Shown one piece after another: positions 1 through 10,915 of a DNA stretch of 64,000 nucleotides. Origin of the DNA: Bacteroidia bacterium (GTDB lineage Bacteria > Bacteroidota > Bacteroidia > SpSt-205). Under the pieces are notes generated by a model. It saw only the letters and a program-made list of their open reading frames with translations. It made no database searches and was not told the DNA's origin. Every line of letters starts with the position of its first letter. Position 1 is the stretch's first letter. Location of the stretch: NCBI GenBank assembly GCA_026003235.1, contig BPGW01000006.1, positions 62,001-126,000 on the forward strand. Direction: 5' to 3'. Position numbers and translations under genes: made by a program.

Positions 1-703
1 ACTTGCCAGCCTGGAGAGGGGCGGTTTCGGGGGAAAGGATTTTAGCAAAGACCAGCGCAGCTGGCGCATTCATAACCGAGGCTGTCATCAAGTGAAGGGC
101 AAACGCCTGTCGCAAAAGAGGGTCGTTCCCTCCGAGAAAGCCCACATACGCAGCTAAAACGCCCCCAGCAAGGGTGGCCATGCCCGCAACCATGATGGCC
201 AGCAATTCAGAACGGGAAACCCTGGGCAGAAACGGCTTAATCAAAAGGGGCGCTTCCGTCTGCCCCAGTACGATGTTGGAGGCAGCGCAGAGGCTTTCTG
301 GCCCTGAAGTGCCCAGCGTGCGCCGCATCACCCAGCCAAAGGCCTTCACCACCTTTTGCAGAAGGCCCAAATGATACAGCGCAGAAGTCAACGCCGCAAA
401 AAACACAAGCGTGGGCAGCACCTGCAGCACAAAAATGAACCCAAATGTCTCCCTGTATTGGGGATTCACGAGGTTACCAAATAAAAAAAGGGCGCCTTCT
501 TGGGAAAAGTCCAAGACTTTTACGAAAGCCCGGCTAAAGAGAGAAAACGCCTCCCGCACTAAGGGCGCTCGCAGAAAAAGCAGGCCTAAGCCGAATTGCA
601 GGGCCAGGCCGCCCAGCACGACCCGCCAAGGGAAAGGGCGGCGCCGTTCGGCCAAAAGCCACGCCACTAGCAGCAGGAGAGGAACCCCAAAAAGGGCTTG
701 CAT
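1..703 (-). CDS. Concentrative nucleoside transporter (NupC/CNT family), C-terminus cut by window edge
   Basis: Reverse-strand translation from ATG at 703 reads MQALFGVPLLLLVAWLL...TSGPESLCAASNIVLGQTEAPLLIKPFL...SRSELLAIMVAGMATLAGGVLAAYVGFLG, the CNT core signature. Not in the ORF track because it has no stop inside the window. Confidence 0.85.
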   Translation of the reverse strand, partial: MQALFGVPLLLLVAWLLAERRRPFPWRVVLGGLALQFGLGLLFLRAPLVREAFSLFSRAFVKVLDFSQEGALFLFGNLVNPQYRETFGFIFVLQVLPTLVFFAALTSALYHLGLLQKVVKAFGWVMRRTLGTSGPESLCAASNIVLGQTEAPLLIKPFLPRVSRSELLAIMVAGMATLAGGVLAAYVGFLGGNDPLLRQAFALHLMTASVMNAPAALVFAKILSPETAPLQAGK

Positions 704-1287
704 CAGGTGTCGGCTTCGCCGGACTCCAGCTTACGCAGCTCGTCTCGCAGCCGGGCCGCCGTCTCGTAGTCTTCTCGGGCAAGCGCTTCTTCCAGAAGCC
801 GCTCCAGCTCCTCCCGAGAACGCCTACTGGTGGAGCCTCTTGCGCGGGCCTCTCTGGACTCGGTCTCTTCCTCTTCCAGGACAGGCTGGCCGGCTTGTCG
901 TAACACTTCTTCCTCGCAAAATATAGGCGCCCGCGCGCGAAGCGCCAACGCTATCCCATCGCTGGGCCGGCAGTCTATATCCACGACCTCCTGGCCTGTG
1001 TCCAACAGCAGGTAGGCGTAGAAGGTAGAATCCTGCAATTTATGAATGGTTACCTCCAGAAGCGTGACATTCAAGGCGCGCAAAGTGTTGATGAAAAGAT
1101 CGTGAGTCAGGGGCCTGGGATGCTGAAACTTTTCCAGCTCTATGTTTATCGCATGGGCTTCAGGAAGGCCTATGACGATAGGTAAGCGGCGTGAACCTTG
1201 CTTTTCCCGCAGAATGACGAGGAAAGCGTTGTAGCTCTCTGTGGGAGAACGGCTGAGGCCAGCTACTTCCATTTCCACCTTCGCCAT
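703..1287 (-). CDS. Bifunctional nuclease domain (DUF151) protein with C-terminal UVR motif
   Basis: MAKVEMEVAGLSRSPTESYNAFLVILREKQGSRRLPIVIGLPEAHAI...DCRPSDGIALALRARAPIF plus ELERLLEEALAREDYETAARLRDELRKLE (UVR). ATG at 1287 preferred over ORF start 1371 because a TACCTTTG box lies 6 nt upstream. Confidence 0.85.
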   Translation of the reverse strand: MAKVEMEVAGLSRSPTESYNAFLVILREKQGSRRLPIVIGLPEAHAINIELEKFQHPRPLTHDLFINTLRALNVTLLEVTIHKLQDSTFYAYLLLDTGQEVVDIDCRPSDGIALALRARAPIFCEEEVLRQAGQPVLEEEETESREARARGSTSRRSREELERLLEEALAREDYETAARLRDELRKLESGEADT

Positions 1288-1315
1288 TAGGGTCAAAGGT
1301 ACGAAAGCTTTGGCG

Positions 1316-2071
1316 CTAAGGAAAAGCTTTGCCTGGGCGCCACGTGTAGACCAGCAAGGCGCCTTGTGCAACCATCAGCGTGGTTAGCGTGAAAAACAGG
1401 GCTTCCTCCACGGGAAGGCCGCCAGGCAAATGCCAGCCCAGAGAAGTCGCTTCGGTGATGTGCCAGATGCCCGACCGGATAGCCCAAGTGTCCGCTGCCC
1501 ACAGATACAGGGAAAGAGGGAACACTGTAAGGCCCAGGATTCGGCGGTGTTGCAGGAAAGCGCGCCCGCCCAGAATCCACTGCCCCGCTACTACAGGTAA
1601 AGCCCAGCTCGCAATCAAGCACAAATAGGTACCCTTTTCCCATCCTATCCAAAGCCCATACCCTGCTAACCCCGCCAAGCCCGCCGAAAGCGTGGCTACC
1701 ACGTACACCCACCTCCGAGACCAAGCCAGCGGTTCGGCTTGAGAGCGTCCTGTGCGGCTGGCCCAGAAAAAAGTCAGCGTGCCTAAAATGGTTTGTAAAA
1801 CGAAAAAAAGATACTCTTCCAGGGGTACCCATCCCAGGTGCACCCCCCAGACGCGGTCTGGTGGATAGGTCCAGATCTGTCGGGCCACCAGGTAGTTGTC
1901 CCAGGGCGTGGTATACAGCACAGCTACCGTAACCAAGAAGAGTAAAGCGAGGCTGGGGTTGCGGGGAACAAAGTGGCTGGGGAAAGGGCGATCCTTAAGC
2001 CGTCTTTGGATCGAAGCCAGCAGCAGGAGCGGAGGAAGGAGAAAAACAGCTAAGAACTCACCGTAGGTCAT
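1316..2071 (-). CDS. Lycopene cyclase, fused CrtYc/CrtYd-type (carotenoid cyclase domain duplicated)
   Basis: Two copies of the short membrane lycopene-cyclase motif: VWGVHLGWVPLEEYLFFVLQTILGT and IWHITEATSLGWHLPGGLPVEEALFFTLTTLMVAQG. Confidence 0.8.
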   Translation of the reverse strand: MTYGEFLAVFLLPPLLLLASIQRRLKDRPFPSHFVPRNPSLALLFLVTVAVLYTTPWDNYLVARQIWTYPPDRVWGVHLGWVPLEEYLFFVLQTILGTLTFFWASRTGRSQAEPLAWSRRWVYVVATLSAGLAGLAGYGLWIGWEKGTYLCLIASWALPVVAGQWILGGRAFLQHRRILGLTVFPLSLYLWAADTWAIRSGIWHITEATSLGWHLPGGLPVEEALFFTLTTLMVAQGALLVYTWRPGKAFP

Positions 2072-3363
2072 ATCGCTTCGATGAAGAGGGGCACGCCGGG
2101 GCGCGGTTCAAGGGTAGCCCCCATGTAAGGCCGAGGGGAACGGCCGGCCGGACGAAAGCGATAGCGCTGCAGCAGCCGAGCCAGCACCAGCCGTAGCTCT
2201 ATCTGGGCAAAAGGCGCCCCTATACACATCCGAGGGCCCCCACTAAAAGGCACGTAAGCAAAAGTCTCCGAAGGGCCGCTTTTTTGCCATCGCTCAGGCC
2301 AGAACCGATCCGGCTCTTCCCAGAAAGCCGGATGGCGATGCACCAGGTAATAGCTCAAAAGCACGCGCTTGCCGGGGGCCAGGGTATAGCCTCCGAGCTC
2401 AACGGGTGCGACCACACGCCGGTTCCCCGCATGAATAGGGGGGTAAAGCCGCAAGACTTCTCGGACAAAGGCATCCAGATGGGGCAGGGTAGACAGGTTC
2501 GCCGGTGTGGGAGGCTGACTGCCCAAGGTATCTCGTATTTCGGCCTGGAGGGTGGCTTGGTGGTCCGGCCACTCAGCCAGCAGGTGCAGGCTCCAAGCAA
2601 GGGCCGCCGTGCTGGTGTCGTGCCCGGCAATGAACATCGTGAGCATTTGGTCTCGTACGAGCTCATCGTCTTCGTAGGCCTGGATAAGGTGGGTCAGCAG
2701 ATCGTCGGGAGGATCGGGGTTCTGGCGGCGCTCCCGAATGAGCCGGTAAAAATGAGCATCTAACGCCTTCACCTTGGGGGGAGGGGGCGCTGGACCCGTC
2801 AGAAGCCATAAACCTGGCCCAATGTACTCTATCGCAGCGAGGATAGGCTCCCAAAGTGCGGGCAGCTCCGGCCTTATGTCGTGGCTGAAGTATACCTCTT
2901 CAAACGCCTGCAGGGCCAGTTTTCGCATCTCCACCAGCATGTCCAGGGTATAGCCGGGCTGCCAGCGCCGCGTAACCTCGTCTACCAGCGTATGAAAGTC
3001 TTCTAAGCGAGGCAGCAGATGGCGCCGGCGATTGCTGCGTTCCTGCACGGCGCGCAGGTGGGCGTGCTCGGCGCCGTCCATCACCAGGAACCCTCGCCGC
3101 AGAAGCCGTACAATCGGTTCGTCGCCTACCCGCCAGGCAAAAGCCTCGCGTTTATCCACCAGCGCTTGGCGTAGCAGGGACGGATGGGCTACGATCACAA
3201 GCTGGAACCGCCCTAACCGCACTTCAAAAACATCCCCCAGGCGCCGATGTAAAAGCAGAAGAGCCTCAGGTAAGCCCGAAAGACCTTTTCGCAGGCGCCC
3301 CAGCACCTGAAGCCCTTGCCAAAAAGTTAGCTTATCTACGGAAGGGATAGTGGCTGTGCCCAT
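2068..3363 (-). CDS. Cytochrome P450 (possibly CYP175-like carotenoid hydroxylase)
   Basis: AGHDTSTAALAW (I helix), EVLRLYPP (ExxR), FSGGPRMCIGAPFAQIE (heme loop). Adjacent and overlapping with lycopene cyclase; hydroxylase role is inferred from context. Confidence 0.85.
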   Translation of the reverse strand: MGTATIPSVDKLTFWQGLQVLGRLRKGLSGLPEALLLLHRRLGDVFEVRLGRFQLVIVAHPSLLRQALVDKREAFAWRVGDEPIVRLLRRGFLVMDGAEHAHLRAVQERSNRRRHLLPRLEDFHTLVDEVTRRWQPGYTLDMLVEMRKLALQAFEEVYFSHDIRPELPALWEPILAAIEYIGPGLWLLTGPAPPPPKVKALDAHFYRLIRERRQNPDPPDDLLTHLIQAYEDDELVRDQMLTMFIAGHDTSTAALAWSLHLLAEWPDHQATLQAEIRDTLGSQPPTPANLSTLPHLDAFVREVLRLYPPIHAGNRRVVAPVELGGYTLAPGKRVLLSYYLVHRHPAFWEEPDRFWPERWQKSGPSETFAYVPFSGGPRMCIGAPFAQIELRLVLARLLQRYRFRPAGRSPRPYMGATLEPRPGVPLFIEAI

Positions 3364-3421
3364 GGCGGCTTAGAACAAAAGTAGGGCAGGAGCAGTGGTA
3401 GGGTGCCTATCTTCGGGCCGT

Positions 3422-4510
3422 ATGCTGGTGGTGGGCTTTGGGCTCTGGTGGCTGACGTATGCGTACTTTTTATGGCGGTGGGGGCGGTATGTGCCGCGAG
3501 CCGTGGCCGCGCCTGACCTGCCGCCGGTGCGTGCAGCTGTCTTGGTGCCTGTGCGCAACGAAGCCCCCCACATCACAGCATGCCTGAACTCCCTCCTGAA
3601 GCAAACTCGCCCCCCCGACGAGATCTGGGTGGTAGATGACCACAGCGAGGACGACACAGCTCAGAAGGTAGCCGAGCTTATGGCTCAGCACGAGCGTTTG
3701 CGCTACCTGCGCCTTCCCTCCCACCAGTATGGCAAAAAAGCCGCTCTGGCCTTGGGGCTGGCAGCTACACAGGCCGATATCATCCTTACTACGGATGGCG
3801 ACACCCGACACGAGTCCGATACGGTGGAGAAGATGCTGCGCCCTTTCCTTCGGCCGGAGGTTCAGGTGGTAGGGGGGTGGGTGCGCCTCCAGGCTAAAGA
3901 AGGCTGGCTGGCGGCCTTTCAGCGGATGGAGATGGCGGGGATTCTCCAGCTTACAGCAGGCAGCTGGCAGCGAGGTGAGCCCCTCACCGCTAACGGCGCT
4001 CTCTTGGCCTATCGCCGCTCCGCCTTTTACGCTGTAGGGGGATGGGGTCCGGCAGCGCACCATCCCAGCGGGGACGACGACCTGCTTGTGCATCGGATAC
4101 GACGCCACTTTGGGCCGCAAGCGTTGTTTTTCAGCGACGCTGTGGTAGAGACCTTTCCCGTGGAAACTTGGCAAGGGTGGCTCTATCAGCGTCTGCGCTG
4201 GTTGTCAAAGCGCCGCTTCTACCCAGTGCCCTGGCCATGGATAGGGATGGGGCTGCTCGGGGGTACTCAGCTGTCTTTGGTGCTTAGCTGGGTGGTTTTG
4301 CCGAGCTGGGCGGCGCTAGCCGGGTGGCTATGGGTCCAAGCCTGGCAACTCTGGCTGATTAGGCGGGGGCTCCAGGCCGTACAAAGCCCCCTCCCTTCCT
4401 TGGGGAAGGTCGTCGGCGTAGGAGCGCTCTACCCCTGGCTTGCTGTGGGGGTCGGTATCTTGGCGCTCCTTCGGCCACGCTTCCGGTGGAAGGGAAGGCC
4501 CTTCCAGTAG
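3422..4510 (+). CDS. Family 2 glycosyltransferase, membrane
   Basis: VLVPVRNEAPHITACLNSLLKQTRPPDEIWVVDDHSEDDT, TTDGDT, RLRWLSKRR; C-terminal TM segments. ATG 3422 chosen over the ORF start 3395. Confidence 0.8.
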   Translation: MLVVGFGLWWLTYAYFLWRWGRYVPRAVAAPDLPPVRAAVLVPVRNEAPHITACLNSLLKQTRPPDEIWVVDDHSEDDTAQKVAELMAQHERLRYLRLPSHQYGKKAALALGLAATQADIILTTDGDTRHESDTVEKMLRPFLRPEVQVVGGWVRLQAKEGWLAAFQRMEMAGILQLTAGSWQRGEPLTANGALLAYRRSAFYAVGGWGPAAHHPSGDDDLLVHRIRRHFGPQALFFSDAVVETFPVETWQGWLYQRLRWLSKRRFYPVPWPWIGMGLLGGTQLSLVLSWVVLPSWAALAGWLWVQAWQLWLIRRGLQAVQSPLPSLGKVVGVGALYPWLAVGVGILALLRPRFRWKGRPFQ

Positions 4511-4544
4511 CTGGAGCCCTAAACCGTATTCCCCTTCCTGGGCT

Positions 4545-4552
4545 TATCTTTG
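4545..4552 (+). promoter_or_regulatory. Bacteroidota-type -7 box TATCTTTG, 7 nt before lepA ATG
   Basis: ggcttatctttgcttacgcATGgcg. Confidence 0.6.
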
Positions 4553-4559
4553 CTTACGC

Positions 4560-6345
4560 ATGGCGACGGAGCATCTGCGCAACTTTTGCATCATCGCCCA
4601 CATAGATCACGGCAAAAAGCACCCTGGCCGACCGGCTTCTTGAAGCCACGGGCACCCTCTCTGCCCGCGAGATGATGGATCAGGTGCTGGATAGCATGGA
4701 CCTTGAGCGGGAAAAAGGCATCACCATCAAAAGCCATCCTGTCCAGATGACGTACCAGGGCTATGTGTTGAACCTGATTGACACGCCGGGGCATGTGGAT
4801 TTTTCGTACGAGGTGTCGCGGGCTATCGCCGCCTGCGAAGGTGCTCTCTTGGTCGTGGACGCAAGCCAGGGCATCCAGGCCCAGACGCTGGCCAACCTTT
4901 ACCTGGCGCTGGAGCAGGACCTGGAGATCATCCCCGTCCTCAACAAGATAGACTTGCCGGCAGCTCGCCCCGATGAGATTCGCGATCAAATCGTGGAACT
5001 TTTAGGCTGCCGCCCAGAAGACGTTCTCTACGTCAGCGCAAAAGAAGGCATCGGTATTGAGACCCTTCTCCAAGCGATCCTGGAGCGTATACCGCCGCCA
5101 GCTGACAGACCTGCGGACCCTTTGCGGGCGCTTATCTTTGACTCGCAGTTTGATCCGTACCGGGGAGCCGTCGCCTACGTGCGCGTCAAAGAAGGGGAGC
5201 TACGGCCAGGCATGCGGATTCGGCTTATGGCCACCCGGCGCCGAGTACACCGTGGAAGAAGTCGGTATCTTCCGGCTCAAGCGTGAACCCCAGGAAGCTA
5301 TCCCTTGCGGCTCCGTAGGGTACGTCGTGGCAGGCATCAAGAACATCCGCGAAATCAAGGTGGGCGATACGATCACCCAGGCCGATCGGCCTGCGGCAGA
5401 ACCCCTCAAGGGCTTCCGGGAAATGAAGCCTATGGTCTTTGCAGGGCTTTATCCGGTGGACTCCAGCCAGTTTGAGGACCTGCGGGAGGCGCTGGAAAAG
5501 CTCCGCCTCAACGATGCCGCAATCCAGTTTGAACCGGAGACGTCGGCGGCGCTGGGCTTTGGGTTTCGGGTGGGGTTTTTGGGCCTCTTGCACATGGAGA
5601 TTGTGCAGGAGCGGCTCTCGCGAGGAATTCGGCATGGAAGTGCTGGCCACCGTGCCCAATGTGCCCTACCACGCATACCTACGCAGTGGAGAAATGGTCG
5701 TGGTAACCAACCCCCGCCCACATGCCAGACCCCGCTCAGCTGGACCACCTGGAGGAACCCTATGTGCGAGCCCAGATTATCACCGACGCAGCGTATATTG
5801 GACCGCTGATGGAGCTTTGCATCAGCCGCCGGGGCCTCTTCAAGAATCAGACCTACCTTTCGCCTACCCGGGTAGAGCTTGTTTTTGAGATGCCCCTGGC
5901 CGAAGTGATCTTTGACTTTTACGACCGGCTGAAGTCCCTATCGCGGGGGTACGCTTCGCTTGACTACGACCTGATAGGGTACAGGCCCAGCGACTTGGTG
6001 CGGATGGACATCCTGCTGAATGGCGAACGCGTGGATGCTCTGAGCTGCATCATTCACCGGGATAAGGCCTACGATTGGGGGCGTCGGTTGTGCCAAAAGC
6101 TCAAGGAGCTGATTCCTCGTCAGCAATTTGAAGTGGCCATCCAAGCGGCTATTTATGGGCGGGTGATTGCGCGCGAGACGCTCAAAGCCCTTCGCAAGGA
6201 CGTCACCGCCAAATGCTATGGAGGCGACATCACCCGCAAACGCAAGCTCCTGGAGCGCCAAAAAGAAGGTAAGAAGCGTATGCGGCAGCTGGGCTCGGTG
6301 GAAGTGCCCCAGGAGGCTTTCATGGCGGTCCTCAAACTGGATTGA
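4560..6345 (+). CDS. lepA: Elongation factor 4 (LepA); four +1 frameshifts
   Basis: [19 protein letters not shown](S)[11 protein letters not shown]...[19 protein letters not shown]...[40 protein letters not shown]-term [27 protein letters not shown]...[27 protein letters not shown]. Frame changes near 4618, 5228, 5623 and 5715. Confidence 0.95.
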
Positions 6346-6346
6346 T

Positions 6347-6902
6347 ATGTCTTACCAGGAAAAATTTTTACAAGCGTGGAGCGATTACCAGCGTGAGCGG
6401 CGGACGCGCATGGAAAGCCCAAGTCTTTGAGGTGATTTTGCGCACTTTTCCGGCCGTATTGGTGGCGCAGGCCGATGGCTTTACCGACACTTCTGAGGTG
6501 CAGCGCCTGGAGGAGATCGTGGCTTTCCTCTGCAAGCAGGAAAAAGTACCGCTTGATGCCTGGGATTGGCGGGCGGAGATGCGCTACCTCGCTATAGATA
6601 GCCCCTTCTGGCGAGAGCGGTTCATGGCGGCGCTGCGAGAGCTCCTGCAGACCCGCCCCGAACTGTACAGAGAACAGGCCGAGTTTTTGTTTGCGGTGGC
6701 CGCCGCCAGCACAGGCGATATCACCCGCAATCTGCTTTTGCGCTTGCGCCGTCACGAGAACCTCGCAGGAGAATCTTTTGAGCTGATCTCAGCCAGCGAA
6801 AAGGCCGAAATAGAACGGCTGATCGCTGAATTAGGGTTTGCCGACAAGGCGCCTGAGGCTTTGTCGTACCTTCGCCAGCTTCTTGCCCAAGCCCATGGCT
6901 AA
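6347..6902 (+). CDS. Conserved hypothetical, TerB-like size and charge (weak); one +1 frameshift near 6427
   Basis: MSYQEKFLQAWSDYQRERRTR... joining VFEVILRTFPAVLVAQADGFTDTSEVQRLEEIVAFLCKQEKV... Confidence 0.4.
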
Positions 6903-8405
6903 AAAACTGGCTGCGCTGGACTTAGGCACCAATACCTTTCATTTGCTTGTCGCGCAGGTAGAGCCCCAGACGCACGACCTACGGATTGAGCGGGCGCTGC
7001 GGGAGTTTGTCTTTTTAGGACGGGAACTGGAGGGGGAGCCCCCCGTGATCTCGGAAGCGGGCCTTGCTCGGGCTATGGACGTGCTAAGGCGTTTTGTGGA
7101 GATAGCCCGGCAAGCTGGCGCCGAAACCCTCTTGGCTTGCGGTACAGAGGCTTTCCGACGCGCCCAAAATGCCTCAGAACTCATAGAAGCAGCTCGCCAT
7201 GAACTGGGCCTCCCCATCCGCGTCCTCTCCGGCGCTGAAGGAAGCGCGCCTTATCCACGAAGGCGTCAAACATGGCCTCCCCTTGCCAGAAGAACCCTAC
7301 CTTGTCATGGACATTGGCGGGGGATCGGTGGAGCTCATCGTGGGGGAAAAAGGGCAAATCCGCTACCTGGTGAGCCTCCCGGTGGGGGTTACAGCCCTTC
7401 AGCGGCGCTTTCCCGAGCCAGACCCCCTTACCCCCCGCTAAAGTAGAAGAAATGCAGGCTTACCTGGACTCGGTGATCCAGCCAGCGGTAGCCGCCGTCT
7501 CTCGCTTGGAGATCACCCATCTCATTGGCTGTTCTGGCACCTTCAAGACCTTAGGACGGCTCATTGCTCACCAGGCCGACGACGGCCTGGCTGCCCAGTC
7601 CATGCATGGCTATCGCTTCGGGCCGATGTTGTTTTATCCTGTCTACCAGCGTTTGCTCACCCTGCCTTTGTCCGAACGGCTCCGAATGAAAGGCATGCAG
7701 GCCGAGCGAGCGCCCTACATGCCCTTATGGCGCCCTCCTTGTAGAACGAATCCTACGCACTTTCCCTATCGGCACCTTGGTCGTGAGCGATTATGCCCTG
7801 CGAGAAGGCATTCTTTACGACTACATCGCCTCTACTGAAGGGGGGGCTTATCCAGGAAAGGCCTCTCCGTGAGCGCACCGTGGTGAGCCTGGGCCAGAAG
7901 TATCAGCTCGTGGAAGAGCACGCACGCCACACACGCGCCTGGGCAGAAAAGCTTTTCGATCTCCTTCGGCCCCCTGCATCACCTGGGCCAAACCGAACGC
8001 GAATGGCTCGCCTACGCCGCCTACCTCCACGACATTGGACACTTTATCAACCCCAGTGGGCACCATAAACATGGCCTGTATATCCTGCTCAACAGTCCTA
8101 TGCCGGGCTTTACCCCCGAAGAGCTGCTCCTTATGGCCAATCTGGTTCGCTACCATCGCAAGAGCTTGCCTTCTTCCGAGCATTTTCACTATGGGGCTTT
8201 ACCCCGCTCGCAGAAAAAAGTCATTGGGCTTTTAGCGCCCCTTATCCGGCTGGCGGATCAGCTGGCTAAGTACCTGCGGCATGGGCCCTTACGCGTTTCG
8301 GCGGGCTGGACCCCTACCCAAGTCCAGATTGAAGCGGATACGACCGAAGCGCAGGCCGCTTCCTACGTCGCTGCGATGTATGCGGAGGTGCAAGATTTTT
8401 TTTGA
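6895..8405 (+). CDS. Ppx/GppA exopolyphosphatase with C-terminal HD domain; several +1 frameshifts
   Basis: MAKKLAALDLGTNTFHLLVAQ, LACGTEAFRRAQN, YLVMDIGGGSVELIVGEKGQ, AAYLHDIGHFINPSGHHKHGLYILLNS. Confidence 0.88.
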
Positions 8406-8442
8406 GCGCAGTTATAACCGGCAACTTGTTTTGCCGTCTCTC

Positions 8443-10899
8443 ATGGCATCCCGGCTCCTCTGGCTGATGGGTGGGCTGCTGGCGCAGGTGTGGGAAGAGC
8501 AAGACGGGTAGGCCCTGCCTTGGTTACTTTGCCGCAGCTTGGAGCCCGACGGCCGGTGGTGGCGGTGGCGGTAGCTTGGCGGCACGCCCCCTCCCAGAAA
8601 GCCATGGGAGACTTGGTCGGTTTGCTGGCCCGCCACGATCTGGAAGGAGACTGGCGTGGGCCAGCGGCTCAGCGCTTGGCTGGACTCGCTGGGGGGGCGA
8701 TTTTTTTAGCTGGAGCCGGGCCCGAAGGAGCCGCCGTAGGGTTGGTGGTTCCGAGAGCCCTCGTTGAGCCGGCCTTAGCATGGCTGTACACCGCCCTGGC
8801 GCACTTGCCCCTGGCCGACGGTCCCGACTGGCAGCGCTATTACCGGCGATACCTGCGGCAATGGGAAGGGTTTTCCCTCACGCGGGACCTTCTGTGGCGA
8901 CTGGAAGGAGGGCCGCCCCCAGGTGCGCTTACCGCCCAAGACGTAGCGCACTATGTGGCTTGGCACCTCCAGCCGGAATCCCTCGTAGTGGTGGTGATGG
9001 GCAGCCTCCCTCTCCGACAGAAAAGGGCCCTCCTGCAGAAGCCCTTCCGGCTTCCCATCGCTTCTTCTGGAGAACCGGCGGTGGAAGCTCCTCCCCTCCT
9101 TTTCCGAGGAGATTCGTGCGAAGAGAACGTATGGGCTTACCCGGCTTATGTGGCGGTTTTTCTTCATACCCCCCGAGATCTGGCGGAGCGGATAGCTTTC
9201 TTAGCGGCGTTTCTGGAGCGCTGGCGCAGGGAAGCTCCGCCCCTTTCGTGGGAAGGTAACTTTTATGGACCAGACCGGTACAGGCTTTTTGCTCGGGTAG
9301 ATGGGCGGGGGTACGCTTTCTTGCGAAACCTACGCAAGCTCCAGCCCTACGATTCCACCGAAGCCGCTTCCTGGCAGGCGGCTTACAGCCTCCTGCGCGC
9401 CCGAATCCAGGCTTACCCAGAACTGTACCCTGACGTGTACATAGCCGGCGTGCTGCGGAGGGATACCTTAGTCCTGCCCGATACAGTGCCCTTTTCTCTC
9501 CTCCAGCGGGGCTGGCCCTTCCAGGCCGAAGGCCTCTGGCTCTACAACGAGCTTGTTTGGGCGGATACGGTTCCGGCTTCCTGGGCTGCGGCTCAGGAGC
9601 CAGACACAGGGATCGCGCAAGCCGCTCCTCCTGACGAAATGGCGCTGGGGGAGCCGCCTCTGGCTGCGTGGGCCAGCGCCCTGCGCCTGTACTGGCAACC
9701 TGACTCTCCCCCCCTGCGAACTCATTGGGTACTTTCGTAAGGCACGCCAGCGGGATCGGAAGCTGTCGCATTTGCATCAGCTGCGCCGAAGGCTCATTCA
9801 GCTGTATGGGGTTCCGCCGGAGGCCTTGCGGGTGCGCTTGCAGCCTGCCTCGGCGGACTTTCCCGAGAAAGCCGTTCGTCTGCGATGCTGCGCGCGCTAA
9901 TGGGTCTTTTCCCTCCTGGTGTGGGGGCAGCCTGTTTGTGTGTATCCTCGCGAGGGGCAGCTGGTGGGTTGGAGGCTTTATCACCCTCTGGAATTAGGGC
10001 GGGGAGAGCAGGCCGCCCGAAGCATAGCTCAAGCCCTGTTTGCCGATTCTGTGTTGCAGCAGGTGGGCTACGTGCACAGTGTGCGGTATCGGTTTGAGCG
10101 GCGAGGGCCGTGGTTTTGTGTGGAAGGGGAGGCCACGCCGGAGGGGCTTTATGCCTTTTTCGGCGCGCTTCAGGGGGCCTTGCAGCGCTTCCCTGCGCGC
10201 CTTCAGGAGGTTCGTCGCTCGGCCATCTCAGAAAGCGATCCCTTTCTCTGGGCCTACCGACTTGTGTACGAAGACACGGCCGAGGTGGCGCTTTCCCCCT
10301 TGGAGGTGAGCCAGCTGTTTTTTCGGTATTGGCGAGAAGGGGGGTTACGGTGTGTGTTGTGGGGGCGGGTGCCAGCTCCGTTGGTTCGCGCAGCGCGCCA
10401 ACTTGCGCCGGAAGCCCAACCGCTGGTTTATGTGCCGCCTTCTCTCCCGCCAGCGTTGTATCAGCCTCCTCGCCAGGGACCTGGCGCGGTGTATGTGCGC
10501 TGGCAAGTTTCGGGTGAGCGTTCTCTTCTGACGATGGGAGCCCTATGGCTGCAAGCCCAGGAACTGCTGCGTTACTTGTGTAAGGAAAAAGGGTTGGCTT
10601 GTCAAGCGCGATGGGTGCCTTTGCCGAGCGGCCTTGAACTGTGGATAGAGACGGGTTTGCCGGTGGCGGCGGAAGCTGCGGCCAGGGATTTCCTTCCGCG
10701 GCCCTTGCGTCTGCCCCCCGGAGCGGGCAACGCCTTCTTCACCTGGTTGTACGAGGCGCAGAGCGCACCCCTTGCCCTCTGGTGGGCTTGCGTATGGGGG
10801 CTGGCCACCTTGCCAGACAAACCCCTTTCCCTCCCTTCCCAAGAAGTGCGCCGTGCCCTGCGCCGCACAAGCTATACCCTCTTCGCAGTGGGATTGTAA
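8443..10899 (+). CDS. Hypothetical, M16 peptidase-like fold without an HxxEH motif (one or two proteins; frameshifted near 9725 and 9900)
   Basis: VAVAVAWRHAPSQKAMGDLVGLLAR...DWQRYYRRYLRQWEG...ALTAQDVAHYVAWHLQPESLVVVVMGSLP resembles M16 (xxYRRYYxPxNxVLVVVG). No HxxEH zinc motif found. Confidence 0.35.
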
Positions 10900-10915
10900 A
10901 TTTTACCTTTGCCCC

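Noticed and set aside
411-926. Plus-strand 171-aa ORF (and many similar ORFs antisense to known genes)
   Set aside because: Overlaps the nupC-like and DUF151 genes on the opposite strand; low-complexity basic translation typical of antisense frames in high-GC DNA.
4560-8405. Interpreting lepA and ppx/gppA as pseudogenes
   Set aside because: Breaks are single-base run extensions and every downstream frame keeps strong family conservation; sequence error is more likely.
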